From JBDRHL01 sp043816955 (GTDB lineage: Bacteria; Planctomycetota; Phycisphaerae; Sedimentisphaerales; CAYZTY01), in contig JBDRHL010000026.1 of NCBI GenBank assembly GCA_043816955.1, positions 1-49,440 of the forward strand: DNA of 49,440 nt, written 5' to 3'. Numbering within the stretch: the first letter of the stretch is position 1; every line of letters starts with the position of its first letter. The position numbers were made by a program, and so were the translations under genes. Below are positions 42,330-49,440 of the stretch, piece after piece. The notes below the pieces were generated by a model. The model ran no database searches, was not told the origin of the DNA, and worked only from the letters and a program-made list of their open reading frames with translations.

Positions 42330-43356
42330 TGAGATGACGACAGTACTGGAGCCAAGTGCTCTGCCGGACTTTGTGGAAACAAGTTATGTAAAAGACCTGA
42401 CTGACAGGGCTCTTATGTTTATTGGAGCAGGCTTTCCGGTTCACCTTAGAGGCCCTTCCGGTACCGGCAAAACGACACTGGCTATGCACCTGGCAAGTAA
42501 GCTCGGCAGACCCGTGGTAATGATTCATGGAGACGAGGAGTTCACTACTTCCGACCTTGTAGGCGGCGAACATGGTTATAGAGTCAGGAAGGTGGTGGAT
42601 CGCTTCATTTCAAGAGTTTTGAAAACCGAAGAGGATATGGTCAAACGGTGGGTGGATAATCGTCTGACAGTTGCCTGTAAGTACGGTTTTACACTTGTTT
42701 ACGATGAGTTTACACGTTCCCGCCCCGAGGCAAATAATATCCTGCTGTCTATCTTACAGGAAAAAATGATGGACCTGCCTGCTGCAAGAGACGGTGAGGA
42801 ACCCTACTTAAAGGTTCATCCGAACTTTACCGCAATTTTTACATCGAATCCCGAAGAATATGCCGGCGTGCACAGAAGCCAGGATGCCTTGCGAGACAGG
42901 ATGATAACTATGGATCTGGATTACTTTGACTACGAAACCGAGGTGGCAGTCACAGAAGCCAAGTCTAAGCTATCCAGGCCCAATGTTGAAATGATCGTCA
43001 ATATTGTAAGAGGTCTGAGAGAATCAGGCAAATGCGAATTTGCTCCCACTGTTCGAGGCTGCATTATGATCGCAAAGACCCTGAAGATCCAGAAGTTAAC
43101 GCCTGCCAGGGCAAACAAGGTGTTTATGCAGATGTGCCAGGATATTCTGGCATCGGAAACAAGCCGGGTAGGCTCAAAAACCAATCAGGACAGAGTAAAA
43201 CAAATAGTAAGAGAGCTTGTCGCAAAAGAGCTTGGTATAGGCGAAACAGCTAATTCTACCGACAAGAGCGGTGAAGATGATTTTACCAGAGCCGATAGCC
43301 GGAGCACAATTGAGCAGGAAAATAAACAGAAAGAAAAAAGTCTGATTGAAATATAG
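42322..43356 (+). CDS. gvpN: gas vesicle AAA+ ATPase GvpN
   Basis: MoxR-class AAA+ ATPase needed for vesicle growth beyond small bicones. The 344-residue protein has Walker A GPSGTGKT (44-51), GDEEFTTSDLVGGEHGY, typical of GvpN, Walker B TLVYDEF (124-130) with TRSRPEANNILLSILQE, and sensor FTSNPEEYAGVH. Start at 42322 after GGAGG. The C-terminal tail after about residue 300 is Lys/Glu/Ser-rich and probably disordered. It overlaps the zinc-finger gene by 8 nt. Confidence 0.95.
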   Translation: MIDEMTTVLEPSALPDFVETSYVKDLTDRALMFIGAGFPVHLRGPSGTGKTTLAMHLASKLGRPVVMIHGDEEFTTSDLVGGEHGYRVRKVVDRFISRVLKTEEDMVKRWVDNRLTVACKYGFTLVYDEFTRSRPEANNILLSILQEKMMDLPAARDGEEPYLKVHPNFTAIFTSNPEEYAGVHRSQDALRDRMITMDLDYFDYETEVAVTEAKSKLSRPNVEMIVNIVRGLRESGKCEFAPTVRGCIMIAKTLKIQKLTPARANKVFMQMCQDILASETSRVGSKTNQDRVKQIVRELVAKELGIGETANSTDKSGEDDFTRADSRSTIEQENKQKEKSLIEI

Positions 43357-43372
43357 AACGGAGACAAATTAA

Positions 43373-43678
43373 ATGAAATCGATGCAACAATTACCAAACC
43401 TAAGCGATATAAAAAGCGTGCGTTCCATCGGTGCGACATCTATTCCCAAGATCAAAAGACCGGCCCACCTGGATTTGTATGTGCTCGGGATGGAAAAGAG
43501 TAGATTGGAAAAAGAGCTTGCTGTCCTGAACAAAAGAAGAAACACGGTTATGCGGAGCCTGGCCGATGTCAGTGCACAAGTCGAGAAATTACGAAAACAA
43601 ACGTACGAGCAGCAAGGAAACAAAGATCAGGAAAACACACCGCAAAAGCCGTTAAAAACGCTGGCCGTAAGCTATTGA
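43373..43678 (+). CDS. small coiled-coil gas vesicle-cluster protein (possibly GvpV-like)
   Basis: A 101-residue protein with a Pro/Lys-rich segment (SIPKIKRPAHLDLYVLGMEKSRLEKELAVLNKRRNTVM) leading into a coiled coil (about 40-80). The pattern of a proline-flanked 'RPxHLDLYxL' patch followed by a short coiled coil resembles the small GvpV proteins of some clusters, but I base this on memory of the architecture only. ATG follows GGAG. It lies between gvpN and the Hsp20-type gene in the same operon. Confidence 0.45.
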   Translation: MKSMQQLPNLSDIKSVRSIGATSIPKIKRPAHLDLYVLGMEKSRLEKELAVLNKRRNTVMRSLADVSAQVEKLRKQTYEQQGNKDQENTPQKPLKTLAVSY

Positions 43679-43747
43679 ATAACAACAAGCATCCAGCCGA
43701 TGGTGTGCGATTTGACCAATAACTAAGAGCTATTAAAGGAACCAAAA

Positions 43748-44278
43748 ATGGCTAAGGATAAAAATAAAAAAGATGAAGGACTGAATATTGATTTTGGCAT
43801 AGGAAGCCTGAGCCTGGGAGGTCTGTTTAAGGGAATTGAAAACCTGGTTGACCTCGCAGCAAAGTTAAAAGAAGCAGGCGGCGAAATCAACAAAGAAGGC
43901 GAAATAGACCTGAGTAATCTCAAAGAGGGCATGAAAGGAGTTTTCGGATTCTCGGTCAAAACCGCTGTTGGAGGCAAACCCATAGTTGAGTCGTTTGGGA
44001 ATGTTAAAAAAACTCCCCAGGGGCCTACGGTAGAAGAAGAAAGAGAGCCTCTCACAGATGTCTTTGATGAAGACCGGGAGATTCGAATCTATGCCGAAAT
44101 GCCGGGCGTCAACGAAGCTGATATAAAATTAGACCTGAAGGAGGACATTCTTGATATATCAGCTCAGACAGGAGACAAAAAGTACCACAAAGAGATTTTA
44201 CTTCCGGCAAAGGTACAGGCAGATACGCTTGTCTCCTCTTACAACAACGGCATTTTAGAGATCAAGGTAAAAAAGTGA
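43748..44278 (+). CDS. gvpH: Hsp20-domain gas vesicle protein (GvpH-like)
   Basis: A 176-residue small heat-shock-like protein. The alpha-crystallin domain spans about 100-176 (PLTDVFDEDREIRIYAEMPGVNEADIKLDL, then YNNGILEIKVKK). The N-terminal part (GLNIDFGIGSLSLGGLFKGIENLVDLA, and FGFSVKTAVGGKPIVESFGNV) matches the GvpH arrangement. By analogy with haloarchaeal GvpH it may bind nascent GvpA or GvpE-like partners and prevent aggregation. The stop is followed on the next base by the ArsA-like gene. Confidence 0.8.
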   Translation: MAKDKNKKDEGLNIDFGIGSLSLGGLFKGIENLVDLAAKLKEAGGEINKEGEIDLSNLKEGMKGVFGFSVKTAVGGKPIVESFGNVKKTPQGPTVEEEREPLTDVFDEDREIRIYAEMPGVNEADIKLDLKEDILDISAQTGDKKYHKEILLPAKVQADTLVSSYNNGILEIKVKK

Positions 44279-45214
44279 ATGGGATTAAAAGGACTAAAAG
44301 AAACTCCATTGAAGTTAATCCTGTTCGGTGGAAAAGGCGGCGTGGGAAAGACAACCTGTGCATCTGCTGCGGGTTTGCATTTGGCAGAAGATTTTAAGAC
44401 GCTGATTCTTTCAACCGATCCTGCCCATTCACTTGCTGATAGCTTGGGACAAGAACTTGATGATGAGCCAAGGAAGGTGAATGGAATTGATAATTTAAGT
44501 GCTCTTGAAGTAAACGCAGAAAACGCTCTTTCTAAATTCAAAACCGAACACGAAGACGAGATCAGGAGAATTGTAGAGACCGGCACTAACCTGGACGCAG
44601 AAGATATTGATTCGGTCTTTGCCCTGCCTATCCCGGGTATGGATGAAGTAATGGGCTTTAAGACGATGATTGACCTGATAGACGAGGCAAAATTCGATAA
44701 ATATGTCGTTGATACTGCACCTACAGGCCATGCTTTAAGGCTCCTGAGTTCACCTAAGCTGCTGGACGACTGGGTCAAGGTAATGGCAAAGATGAGATGG
44801 AAGTACAGATATATGGTTGAGAGATTTGCCGGCAAGTATGATCCGGACCAGGGCGATGATTTTCTCCTGGCTATGAAGAAAATCGTAAAAAAAATAGAGG
44901 ATTTGCTTCATGACCAAAACAGATGCGAATTTATAGCAGTTACGATCCCAGAGGATATGGCCCTTTTGGAAACTGCCAGGCTGATAAGCAATTTGAGTAA
45001 ATATGAAATTAAGGTCAGACAAATAGTGATAAACAACGTTGTAGAATCAGACGGCTGTAAGTTTTGTAGGGAAAAAAGAAAACAACAGGATAGATATATA
45101 AGCCAGATAAGAGGAAAATTTAATGGCTTAAAATCAACGATTATTCCCTCATCTCCCCACGAAATCAAGGGACTAAAGACATTGGCAGATTTTAAAATGC
45201 AATTATTCAATTAG
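44279..45214 (+). CDS. ArsA/Get3-type ATPase in the gas vesicle operon
   Basis: A 311-residue single-domain ATPase. The deviant P-loop GGKGGVGKTT (17-26), STDPAHSLADSLGQE (45-60) and DTAPTGHALRLLSSP (145-159) are the ArsA/Get3 signatures. CKFCREKRKQQDRYISQI (from Cys260) reproduces the zinc-binding CxxC motif of Get3, where two chains dimerise. ArsA pumps fuse two such units; this single unit fits the Get3 chaperone that carries hydrophobic membrane segments. No arsenic gene lies nearby. Targeting of the hydrophobic GvpA to assembling vesicles is a reasonable inference. The gene is fused end to end with the Hsp20 gene (no gap). Confidence 0.85.
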   Translation: MGLKGLKETPLKLILFGGKGGVGKTTCASAAGLHLAEDFKTLILSTDPAHSLADSLGQELDDEPRKVNGIDNLSALEVNAENALSKFKTEHEDEIRRIVETGTNLDAEDIDSVFALPIPGMDEVMGFKTMIDLIDEAKFDKYVVDTAPTGHALRLLSSPKLLDDWVKVMAKMRWKYRYMVERFAGKYDPDQGDDFLLAMKKIVKKIEDLLHDQNRCEFIAVTIPEDMALLETARLISNLSKYEIKVRQIVINNVVESDGCKFCREKRKQQDRYISQIRGKFNGLKSTIIPSSPHEIKGLKTLADFKMQLFN

Positions 45215-45236
45215 AAACGAAAGAAAGGCAGACGGC

Positions 45237-47372
45237 ATGAAGCAGTTTAAAGTAAAGGAGGCATTAGCTAAAGATGTAGGCAGGGCTGTCGCCCGAATCG
45301 ACCCTGAAGACATGAAGAATTTATCTCTGGATGCAGGCCAGATAGTGGAGATAGAAGGTAAAAGGAAAACTGCTGCCAAGGTAATGCCCTGCTATGCTGA
45401 GGACAGAGGGAAAAAAATTATTCAGATAGATGGCATTATAAGAGAGAATGCAAAAGTCGGCCTTGATGAAAAGGTAACAATTGAAAAAGTTGAAACCAAG
45501 TCCGCCAGAAAAATCACCCTTGCCCCCTTGACAAATGGAGGGGTGCTTCAAAAGGACAAAGACGCTAAATACATCGGCTCTCTCATAGAAGGCCTGCCTT
45601 TAACCAGTGGTGATAAGATAAGAGCGAGATTGTTCGGCACTAAAACCTGCGATTTTATAGTGGAAGATACAATACCGGATGGTGTGGTATCGGTCAGCTC
45701 TACAACCCTGATAAGGGTAAAGTCAAAGGAAGGCAAAATTGAGAAAGCCAAAATATCCTATGAAGATATTGGTGGACTTAGCACTCAGGTTCAGAGAATA
45801 AGAGAGATGATTGAGCTGCCTCTGAAATACCCGGAGGTCTTTAGCAGACTCGGTATCGAAGCACCTAAAGGAGTCTTTATGTATGGCCCGCCGGGAACTG
45901 GCAAAACATTGACCGCTCGGGCAGTGGCTAATGAAACCGATGCGTATTTTGTCAGCATAACCGGCCCCGAAATCATGGGCAAGTTTTACGGCGAATCTGA
46001 AGCACGTCTGCGTAGTGTTTTTGAAGATGCCCAGAAACATGCTCCTGCCATAATCTTTATTGACGAGATTGATGCTATCGCTCCCAAGCGAGAGGATATG
46101 GGTAGCGAAAAACAGGTCGAAAGGCGTGTTGTTGCTCAGCTTCTTGCCCTTTTGGATGGTTTGGAATCCAGAGGTCATGTTATAGTAATCGGTGCGACAA
46201 ATATTCCCAACACTATCGATCCAGCGTTAAGAAGACCAGGCCGGTTCGACAGAGAAATTTCTATTCCAATACCCGATAAGAATGGACGCTTAGAGATAAT
46301 AGAGATTCATACAAGAGGAATGCCTCTGGCAAAGGATGTAGACGTTGAAAAATTAGCTGGTATTACTCATGGTTTTGTTGGTGCGGATTTAGAGGCATTG
46401 GCCAGGGAAGCAGCCATGTCGGCTCTGCGAAAGATTCTACCAAAGATTGACTTTGAATTGTCAGACATTCCTTACGAAACCCTGCTCAAATTGGAAATAA
46501 CGATGGATAATTTCTTAGAGGCCTTGAAGGAAATTGAACCATCTGCCATTAGGGAAGTATTTGTCGAGGTGCCGGACGTAAAATGGACTGACATAGGCGG
46601 CCTTGACAATGTCAAGCAGGAGCTAAAAGAAGCTATAGAATGGCCGCTAAAATACCCTGATGTCTTCAAAAAAGCCGGTACTAACCCATCTAAAGGGATT
46701 TTGCTCTATGGCAAACCTGGAACAGGCAAGACCCTTTTAGCCAAAGCGGTTGCTAATGAAAGCGGTGTCAATTTTATATCCATCAAAGGCCCACAGCTTA
46801 TCAGCCGGTATGTAGGTGAATCGGAACGGGGGGTAAGGGAGACGTTCAGGAAGGCAAAACACGCTGCTCCTACGATACTTTTCCTTGACGAGATAGACAG
46901 CCTTGTGCCCAAAAGAGGTTCAAGCTCTACAGATTCTCATGTAACAGAAAGAGTAATAAGTCAATTCTTAACTGAAATGGATGGCATTGAGGAACTCAAG
47001 GGTGTTGTGGTTTTAGCTGCAACCAACAGATTGGATTTGGTTGATCCTGCCATACTTCGAAGCGGCAGATTCGACCTGTTATTCGAACTGCCTGTACCTG
47101 ATGAGAAAACCAGAGAAGAGATTTTCAAGATACATACCAAAAATAAGCCTCTCAATGGAACTGTTGATTTGAAAAAGTTAGCTGACCAAATCGAGGGCAG
47201 AACCGGCTCGGATATTGAGTTTATCTGTCGCAAGGCCTCGATGTTTGCAGTAAGGGAATATATCGAGCGTAATTCAGCAAAGGAGAAAATAAGTGCAGAC
47301 GGAGAACTGAAAGTTTCAAAACAGCATTTTGACCAGGCTATCAAAATGCTGAAAGAGCAAAACGGCAAGTAA
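45237..47372 (+). CDS. CDC48/VAT-type two-ring AAA+ ATPase
   Basis: A 711-residue unfoldase-type ATPase resembling archaeal VAT/CDC48. The N-domain (1 to about 170) is a double-psi barrel type substrate-binding region. D1: Walker A GPPGTGKT (217-224), Walker B FIDEID (274-279), arginine-finger RRPGRFD. D2: Walker A GKPGTGKT (492-499), Walker B FLDEID (549-554), RSGRFD. All catalytic residues are present; only the D2 P-loop has Lys for the usual Pro. Such ATPases are common in Archaea and eukaryotes and patchy in Bacteria. In this operon it may remodel or disassemble Gvp complexes; role inferred. Confidence 0.85.
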   Translation: MKQFKVKEALAKDVGRAVARIDPEDMKNLSLDAGQIVEIEGKRKTAAKVMPCYAEDRGKKIIQIDGIIRENAKVGLDEKVTIEKVETKSARKITLAPLTNGGVLQKDKDAKYIGSLIEGLPLTSGDKIRARLFGTKTCDFIVEDTIPDGVVSVSSTTLIRVKSKEGKIEKAKISYEDIGGLSTQVQRIREMIELPLKYPEVFSRLGIEAPKGVFMYGPPGTGKTLTARAVANETDAYFVSITGPEIMGKFYGESEARLRSVFEDAQKHAPAIIFIDEIDAIAPKREDMGSEKQVERRVVAQLLALLDGLESRGHVIVIGATNIPNTIDPALRRPGRFDREISIPIPDKNGRLEIIEIHTRGMPLAKDVDVEKLAGITHGFVGADLEALAREAAMSALRKILPKIDFELSDIPYETLLKLEITMDNFLEALKEIEPSAIREVFVEVPDVKWTDIGGLDNVKQELKEAIEWPLKYPDVFKKAGTNPSKGILLYGKPGTGKTLLAKAVANESGVNFISIKGPQLISRYVGESERGVRETFRKAKHAAPTILFLDEIDSLVPKRGSSSTDSHVTERVISQFLTEMDGIEELKGVVVLAATNRLDLVDPAILRSGRFDLLFELPVPDEKTREEIFKIHTKNKPLNGTVDLKKLADQIEGRTGSDIEFICRKASMFAVREYIERNSAKEKISADGELKVSKQHFDQAIKMLKEQNGK

Positions 47373-47391
47373 AAATAAAGGGGACTGGAAA

Positions 47392-47535
47392 ATGTTAGCT
47401 ATTATTGAGAAAGTCAAGGACCTGTTTAAGTGTAAAGCTGAGAGAAAAAACCAATGTCAGCCGCAGCAAGAAGAGAAACCCGAAGACAGCTCCCGGGAAC
47501 AAACCCACAACTCAGAAGAAGGCGGTTCAAATTAA
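47392..47535 (+). CDS. candidate small acidic protein in the gvp operon
   Basis: A 47-residue frame starting MLAIIEKVKDLFKCKAERKN and ending in a Gln/Glu/Ser-rich tail. A ribosome site (AAGGGGACTGGAAA) precedes ATG, and it fits in the gap between the CDC48 and GvpF/L genes. The N-terminal 20 residues would form an amphipathic helix with one Cys, and the tail is disordered. No family is recognised; it is too short for GvpG and lacks its signature. Confidence 0.45.
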   Translation: MLAIIEKVKDLFKCKAERKNQCQPQQEEKPEDSSREQTHNSEEGGSN

Positions 47536-47583
47536 GTCTGTACGTTGATTTCAGCTTTTAGTGGATTGTTACAGTAGGTCTTA

Positions 47584-47608
47584 GGGAAGGGACCGACAAA
47601 CCCTCCCC
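47584..47608 (+). promoter_or_regulatory. hairpin upstream of the GvpF/L-J gene
   Basis: GGGAAGGG can pair with CCCTCCCC around a 9-nt loop, with one mismatch, 20 nt before the ATG at 47629. It may be an intra-operon processing or translation-control element. Confidence 0.35.
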
Positions 47609-47628
47609 GAAGAATGAAAGGGTTTGTT

Positions 47629-48732
47629 ATGAACACAGTAGGTAGGTATATTTACGGCGTCATAAATTTCGACAGGGAAGAATTTTTTGATCTGGATGAG
47701 ATTGTAAGCTTCGAGGACATCTACCCCTCCAGAAGCCATGCAGAGGTTGTGGAAAGCAGCAAAAACTCCAATTGTGCTTATACCATTTCCTTCCAGGATA
47801 TAGCCGCGATAGTAAGCGATTCAGAAATAGTCGATTACAGCCACATACCCAAGGATACCTTGGGCAGACTGCTTGTCAGCCATCAGCAGTTGATCGAAAA
47901 GGTAATGACCAAACATAGCATTATCCCTATGAGGCTGGGAACTTTTGCCCAAAACGATGAAGAAGTTAAAGAAATCTTAGCCAGCGGTTACAGGACAATT
48001 AAAGACATCTTCGAAAGAGCAAAGAACAGCATAGAGATTGACGTAGTGGCAACACTAAATGATTTTAAATCTTTCCTGCGGGAAGTCTCCGAGGAAAAAG
48101 AAATAAAGCAGCTTAAGCAGTCGCTGTTAAACAAGGATGGCGGTGTTACCATAGATGATCAGATGAAAATAGGTGTCCTGGTCAAGAAACATTTAGATAA
48201 GAAAAAAGAAATACTTGCTAACCAGATACAGACCGCCTTAAGCGAAATAGCTCAAAATCTCAAGGCACACGATCTTATGGATGACAAGATGGTGCTTAAC
48301 ACCGCATTTCTTATAGATAAGAACAGGCAAGAGGAATTTGAGCAGAAGTTAGACCATATCAATGACGAATTTGAAGATAAACTGAACTTTAGATTCGTAG
48401 GTCCACTTCCTCCATACAGTTTCTATACCCTCGAAGTTAAAAAACCACAGTTTGAGGAAATAGACTGGGCAAAGAAAAAATTAGGGCTTAAGGATGATTT
48501 TATAACTGCCATCGAAATCAAAAAAGCCCACCGCAGAACTGCTCTTGTCTGTCACCCCGACAAAAACCCGGATACGCCGGATATAGAAAAGAAATTTGAT
48601 GAGATGACCAGAGCTTACAGGATACTTCTGGATTACTATCGAGCGTCCAATCAAGCTGAATCCGGCGAGGGCTGCTACATTAACGAAGAAGCTTTCGAAA
48701 AAAACGCTGTGCTGGTTACGACAATGGGATAA
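47629..48732 (+). CDS. gvpF: GvpF/L family protein with C-terminal J domain
   Basis: A 367-residue fusion. Residues 1 to about 265 are the GvpF/L fold: GRYIYGVINFD at the start, HSIIPMRLGTFAQNDEEV in the middle, and LNFRFVGPLPPYSFYTLEV at the end of the core. Residues about 275-340 form a J domain (AIEIKKAHRRTALVCHPDKNPD, with HPD at 309-311, then FDEMTRAYRILLDYYR). GvpF/L proteins line the vesicle base and bind GvpA during nucleation; a J domain would recruit Hsp70 (DnaK). The start at 47629 is chosen for AAAGGG upstream and because the family starts at this point; 47614 has no ribosome site. F versus L assignment is not certain. Confidence 0.85.
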   Translation: MNTVGRYIYGVINFDREEFFDLDEIVSFEDIYPSRSHAEVVESSKNSNCAYTISFQDIAAIVSDSEIVDYSHIPKDTLGRLLVSHQQLIEKVMTKHSIIPMRLGTFAQNDEEVKEILASGYRTIKDIFERAKNSIEIDVVATLNDFKSFLREVSEEKEIKQLKQSLLNKDGGVTIDDQMKIGVLVKKHLDKKKEILANQIQTALSEIAQNLKAHDLMDDKMVLNTAFLIDKNRQEEFEQKLDHINDEFEDKLNFRFVGPLPPYSFYTLEVKKPQFEEIDWAKKKLGLKDDFITAIEIKKAHRRTALVCHPDKNPDTPDIEKKFDEMTRAYRILLDYYRASNQAESGEGCYINEEAFEKNAVLVTTMG

Positions 48733-48733
48733 T

Positions 48734-49440
48734 ATGGAAAAAGAAGGAAAATATATTTACTGCATTATTGAGACGAAGCAGGAGCGGAATTTCGGCCCTA
48801 TCGGTATTGGCCAAAGGGGCGATGAGGTTTTGGCTATTGGTTACGATGATTTGAGCATGGTAGTAAGCAGCTATCCTATGACCAAAATTAGTGCAAACAA
48901 AGAAAATATGCTAACTCACCAGAAGGTAATCGAGGAAGTGATGAAGGAATTCGACCGCGTACTTCCCGTTCGATTCGGCACAATTGCTTCCAGCGCCGAA
49001 GAGGTAAGAAATCTGTTGAGTAGAAGATGCAGAGAGTTTAAGACCGCCTTAAAAGAGATGGATCACAAAATAGAATTAGGCGTCAAAGGCATATGGAAAA
49101 ACATGGAGAATATTTTCAGTGAGATTGTAAAAGAAAATGGGGCAATCAAAAATCTAAAAGATGCTCTGGCAGGAAAAAACAGCAATGATATGCAGGCAAA
49201 AATGGGCGTTGGGCGAATGGTCAAGAAAGCACTGGATGAAAAAAAGGAAGAACAAGCGGAAGAAATCATAGATAAACTCAGGAGGACATCTTACGAGCAC
49301 AAACTCAATGATACTATCGGCGATGAGATGTTTATGAATGCCGCCTTTTTAGTGGATAAGGGAAGAGAAAAAGAATTCGATAACATTATGGATGATTTAG
49401 GCGACGAGTATAAAGACCGAATAAAATTTATGTATGCGGG
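48734..49440 (+). CDS. GvpF/L family protein, partial (right edge)
   Basis: Second GvpF/L gene, starting one base after the previous stop. The visible 235 residues begin MEKEGKYIYCIIET and include LPVRFGTIASSAEEVRNLL (the conserved RFGT motif), a coiled-coil middle (EKKEEQAEEIIDKLRR) and MFMNAAFLVDKGREKEFD, the same block as in the upstream paralogue (LNTAFLIDKNRQEEFE). The usual C-terminal FRFxGPLPPYSF-type end lies beyond the window, where the frame remains open (DRIKFMYAG). No J domain can be judged. Confidence 0.85.
   Translation, partial: MEKEGKYIYCIIETKQERNFGPIGIGQRGDEVLAIGYDDLSMVVSSYPMTKISANKENMLTHQKVIEEVMKEFDRVLPVRFGTIASSAEEVRNLLSRRCREFKTALKEMDHKIELGVKGIWKNMENIFSEIVKENGAIKNLKDALAGKNSNDMQAKMGVGRMVKKALDEKKEEQAEEIIDKLRRTSYEHKLNDTIGDEMFMNAAFLVDKGREKEFDNIMDDLGDEYKDRIKFMYA

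Noticed and set aside
44279..45214. Arsenite-pump ATPase ArsA acting in arsenic resistance
   Set aside because: Single-unit protein with the Get3-type CxxC motif, embedded in the gvp operon with no arsB, arsD or arsR nearby.
1..49440. CRISPR arrays, rRNA genes, integrases or phage genes
   Set aside because: Scanned by eye for regular spaced repeats and typical motifs; none seen.

Overview
The window looks like chromosomal DNA of a Gram-negative-type bacterium. The best guess is Planctomycetota (Phycisphaerae-like), from overall gene content and protein style. This is inference: there is no rRNA here and no search was run. Envelope features include lipoproteins, an AsmA-like protein, a TolC/CusBA tripartite pump and heavy glycan synthesis. 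Most operons run with short gaps or 4-nt overlaps.

Layout. 1-156: truncated IS5-type transposase at the left edge. 179-9061: housekeeping and envelope genes (small lipoprotein, purD, AsmA-like giant, SH3-domain protein, rhomboid protease, obg). 9071-19684: glycan cluster of two divergent arms, with two paralogous polytopic PMT/ArnT-like glycosyltransferases flanking a DPM1-like GT2, two methyltransferase genes (one fused to a GT2), a GT4, a polysaccharide deacetylase and a glutamine amidotransferase of the asparagine synthase type. 19786-25470: translation and regulation genes (csrA, a divergent EF1A/CysN-like GTPase, a response regulator with a degenerate receiver, an EF-G-2 type GTPase, a cold-shock protein). 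25671-27230: another polytopic glycosyltransferase. 27700-34648: heavy-metal efflux operon (TolC, CusB with two metal-binding zinc-ribbon-like domains, YHS lipoprotein, enlarged CusA). 34634-35758: Gfo/Idh/MocA oxidoreductase. 36028-36110: tRNA-Tyr. 36590-38939: MEDS-PAS histidine kinase and NarL-type regulator. 39376-49440: gas vesicle operon, running off the right edge.

The gas vesicle operon is the most interesting part. It has canonical gvpA, gvpN and two gvpF/L genes. Between them sit three coiled-coil proteins; the second and third share a 16-residue repeat and the first shares its second half. They are candidate GvpC-like shell or scaffold proteins. The operon also carries an unusually rich protein-handling set: an Hsp20/GvpH, a stand-alone DnaJ-type CxxCxGxG zinc-finger protein, a GvpF/L with a C-terminal J domain (HPD present), an ArsA/Get3-type ATPase with the CxxC motif, and a two-ring CDC48/VAT-type AAA+ ATPase. 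The J domain and zinc-finger module of a DnaJ appear split over two genes, one fused to a gas vesicle assembly factor. I infer a dedicated folding, targeting and remodelling machine for the hydrophobic shell protein GvpA. Around gvpA there are a small upstream ORF, a terminator-like hairpin, a GAAA-loop hairpin before the ribosome binding site, and a strong hairpin overlapping the gvpA stop codon. These could set GvpA excess over accessory proteins.

All family assignments come from reading translated motifs; no database search or structure prediction was run. Many start codons were moved downstream of the longest reading frame on ribosome binding site and family grounds, as stated per entry.
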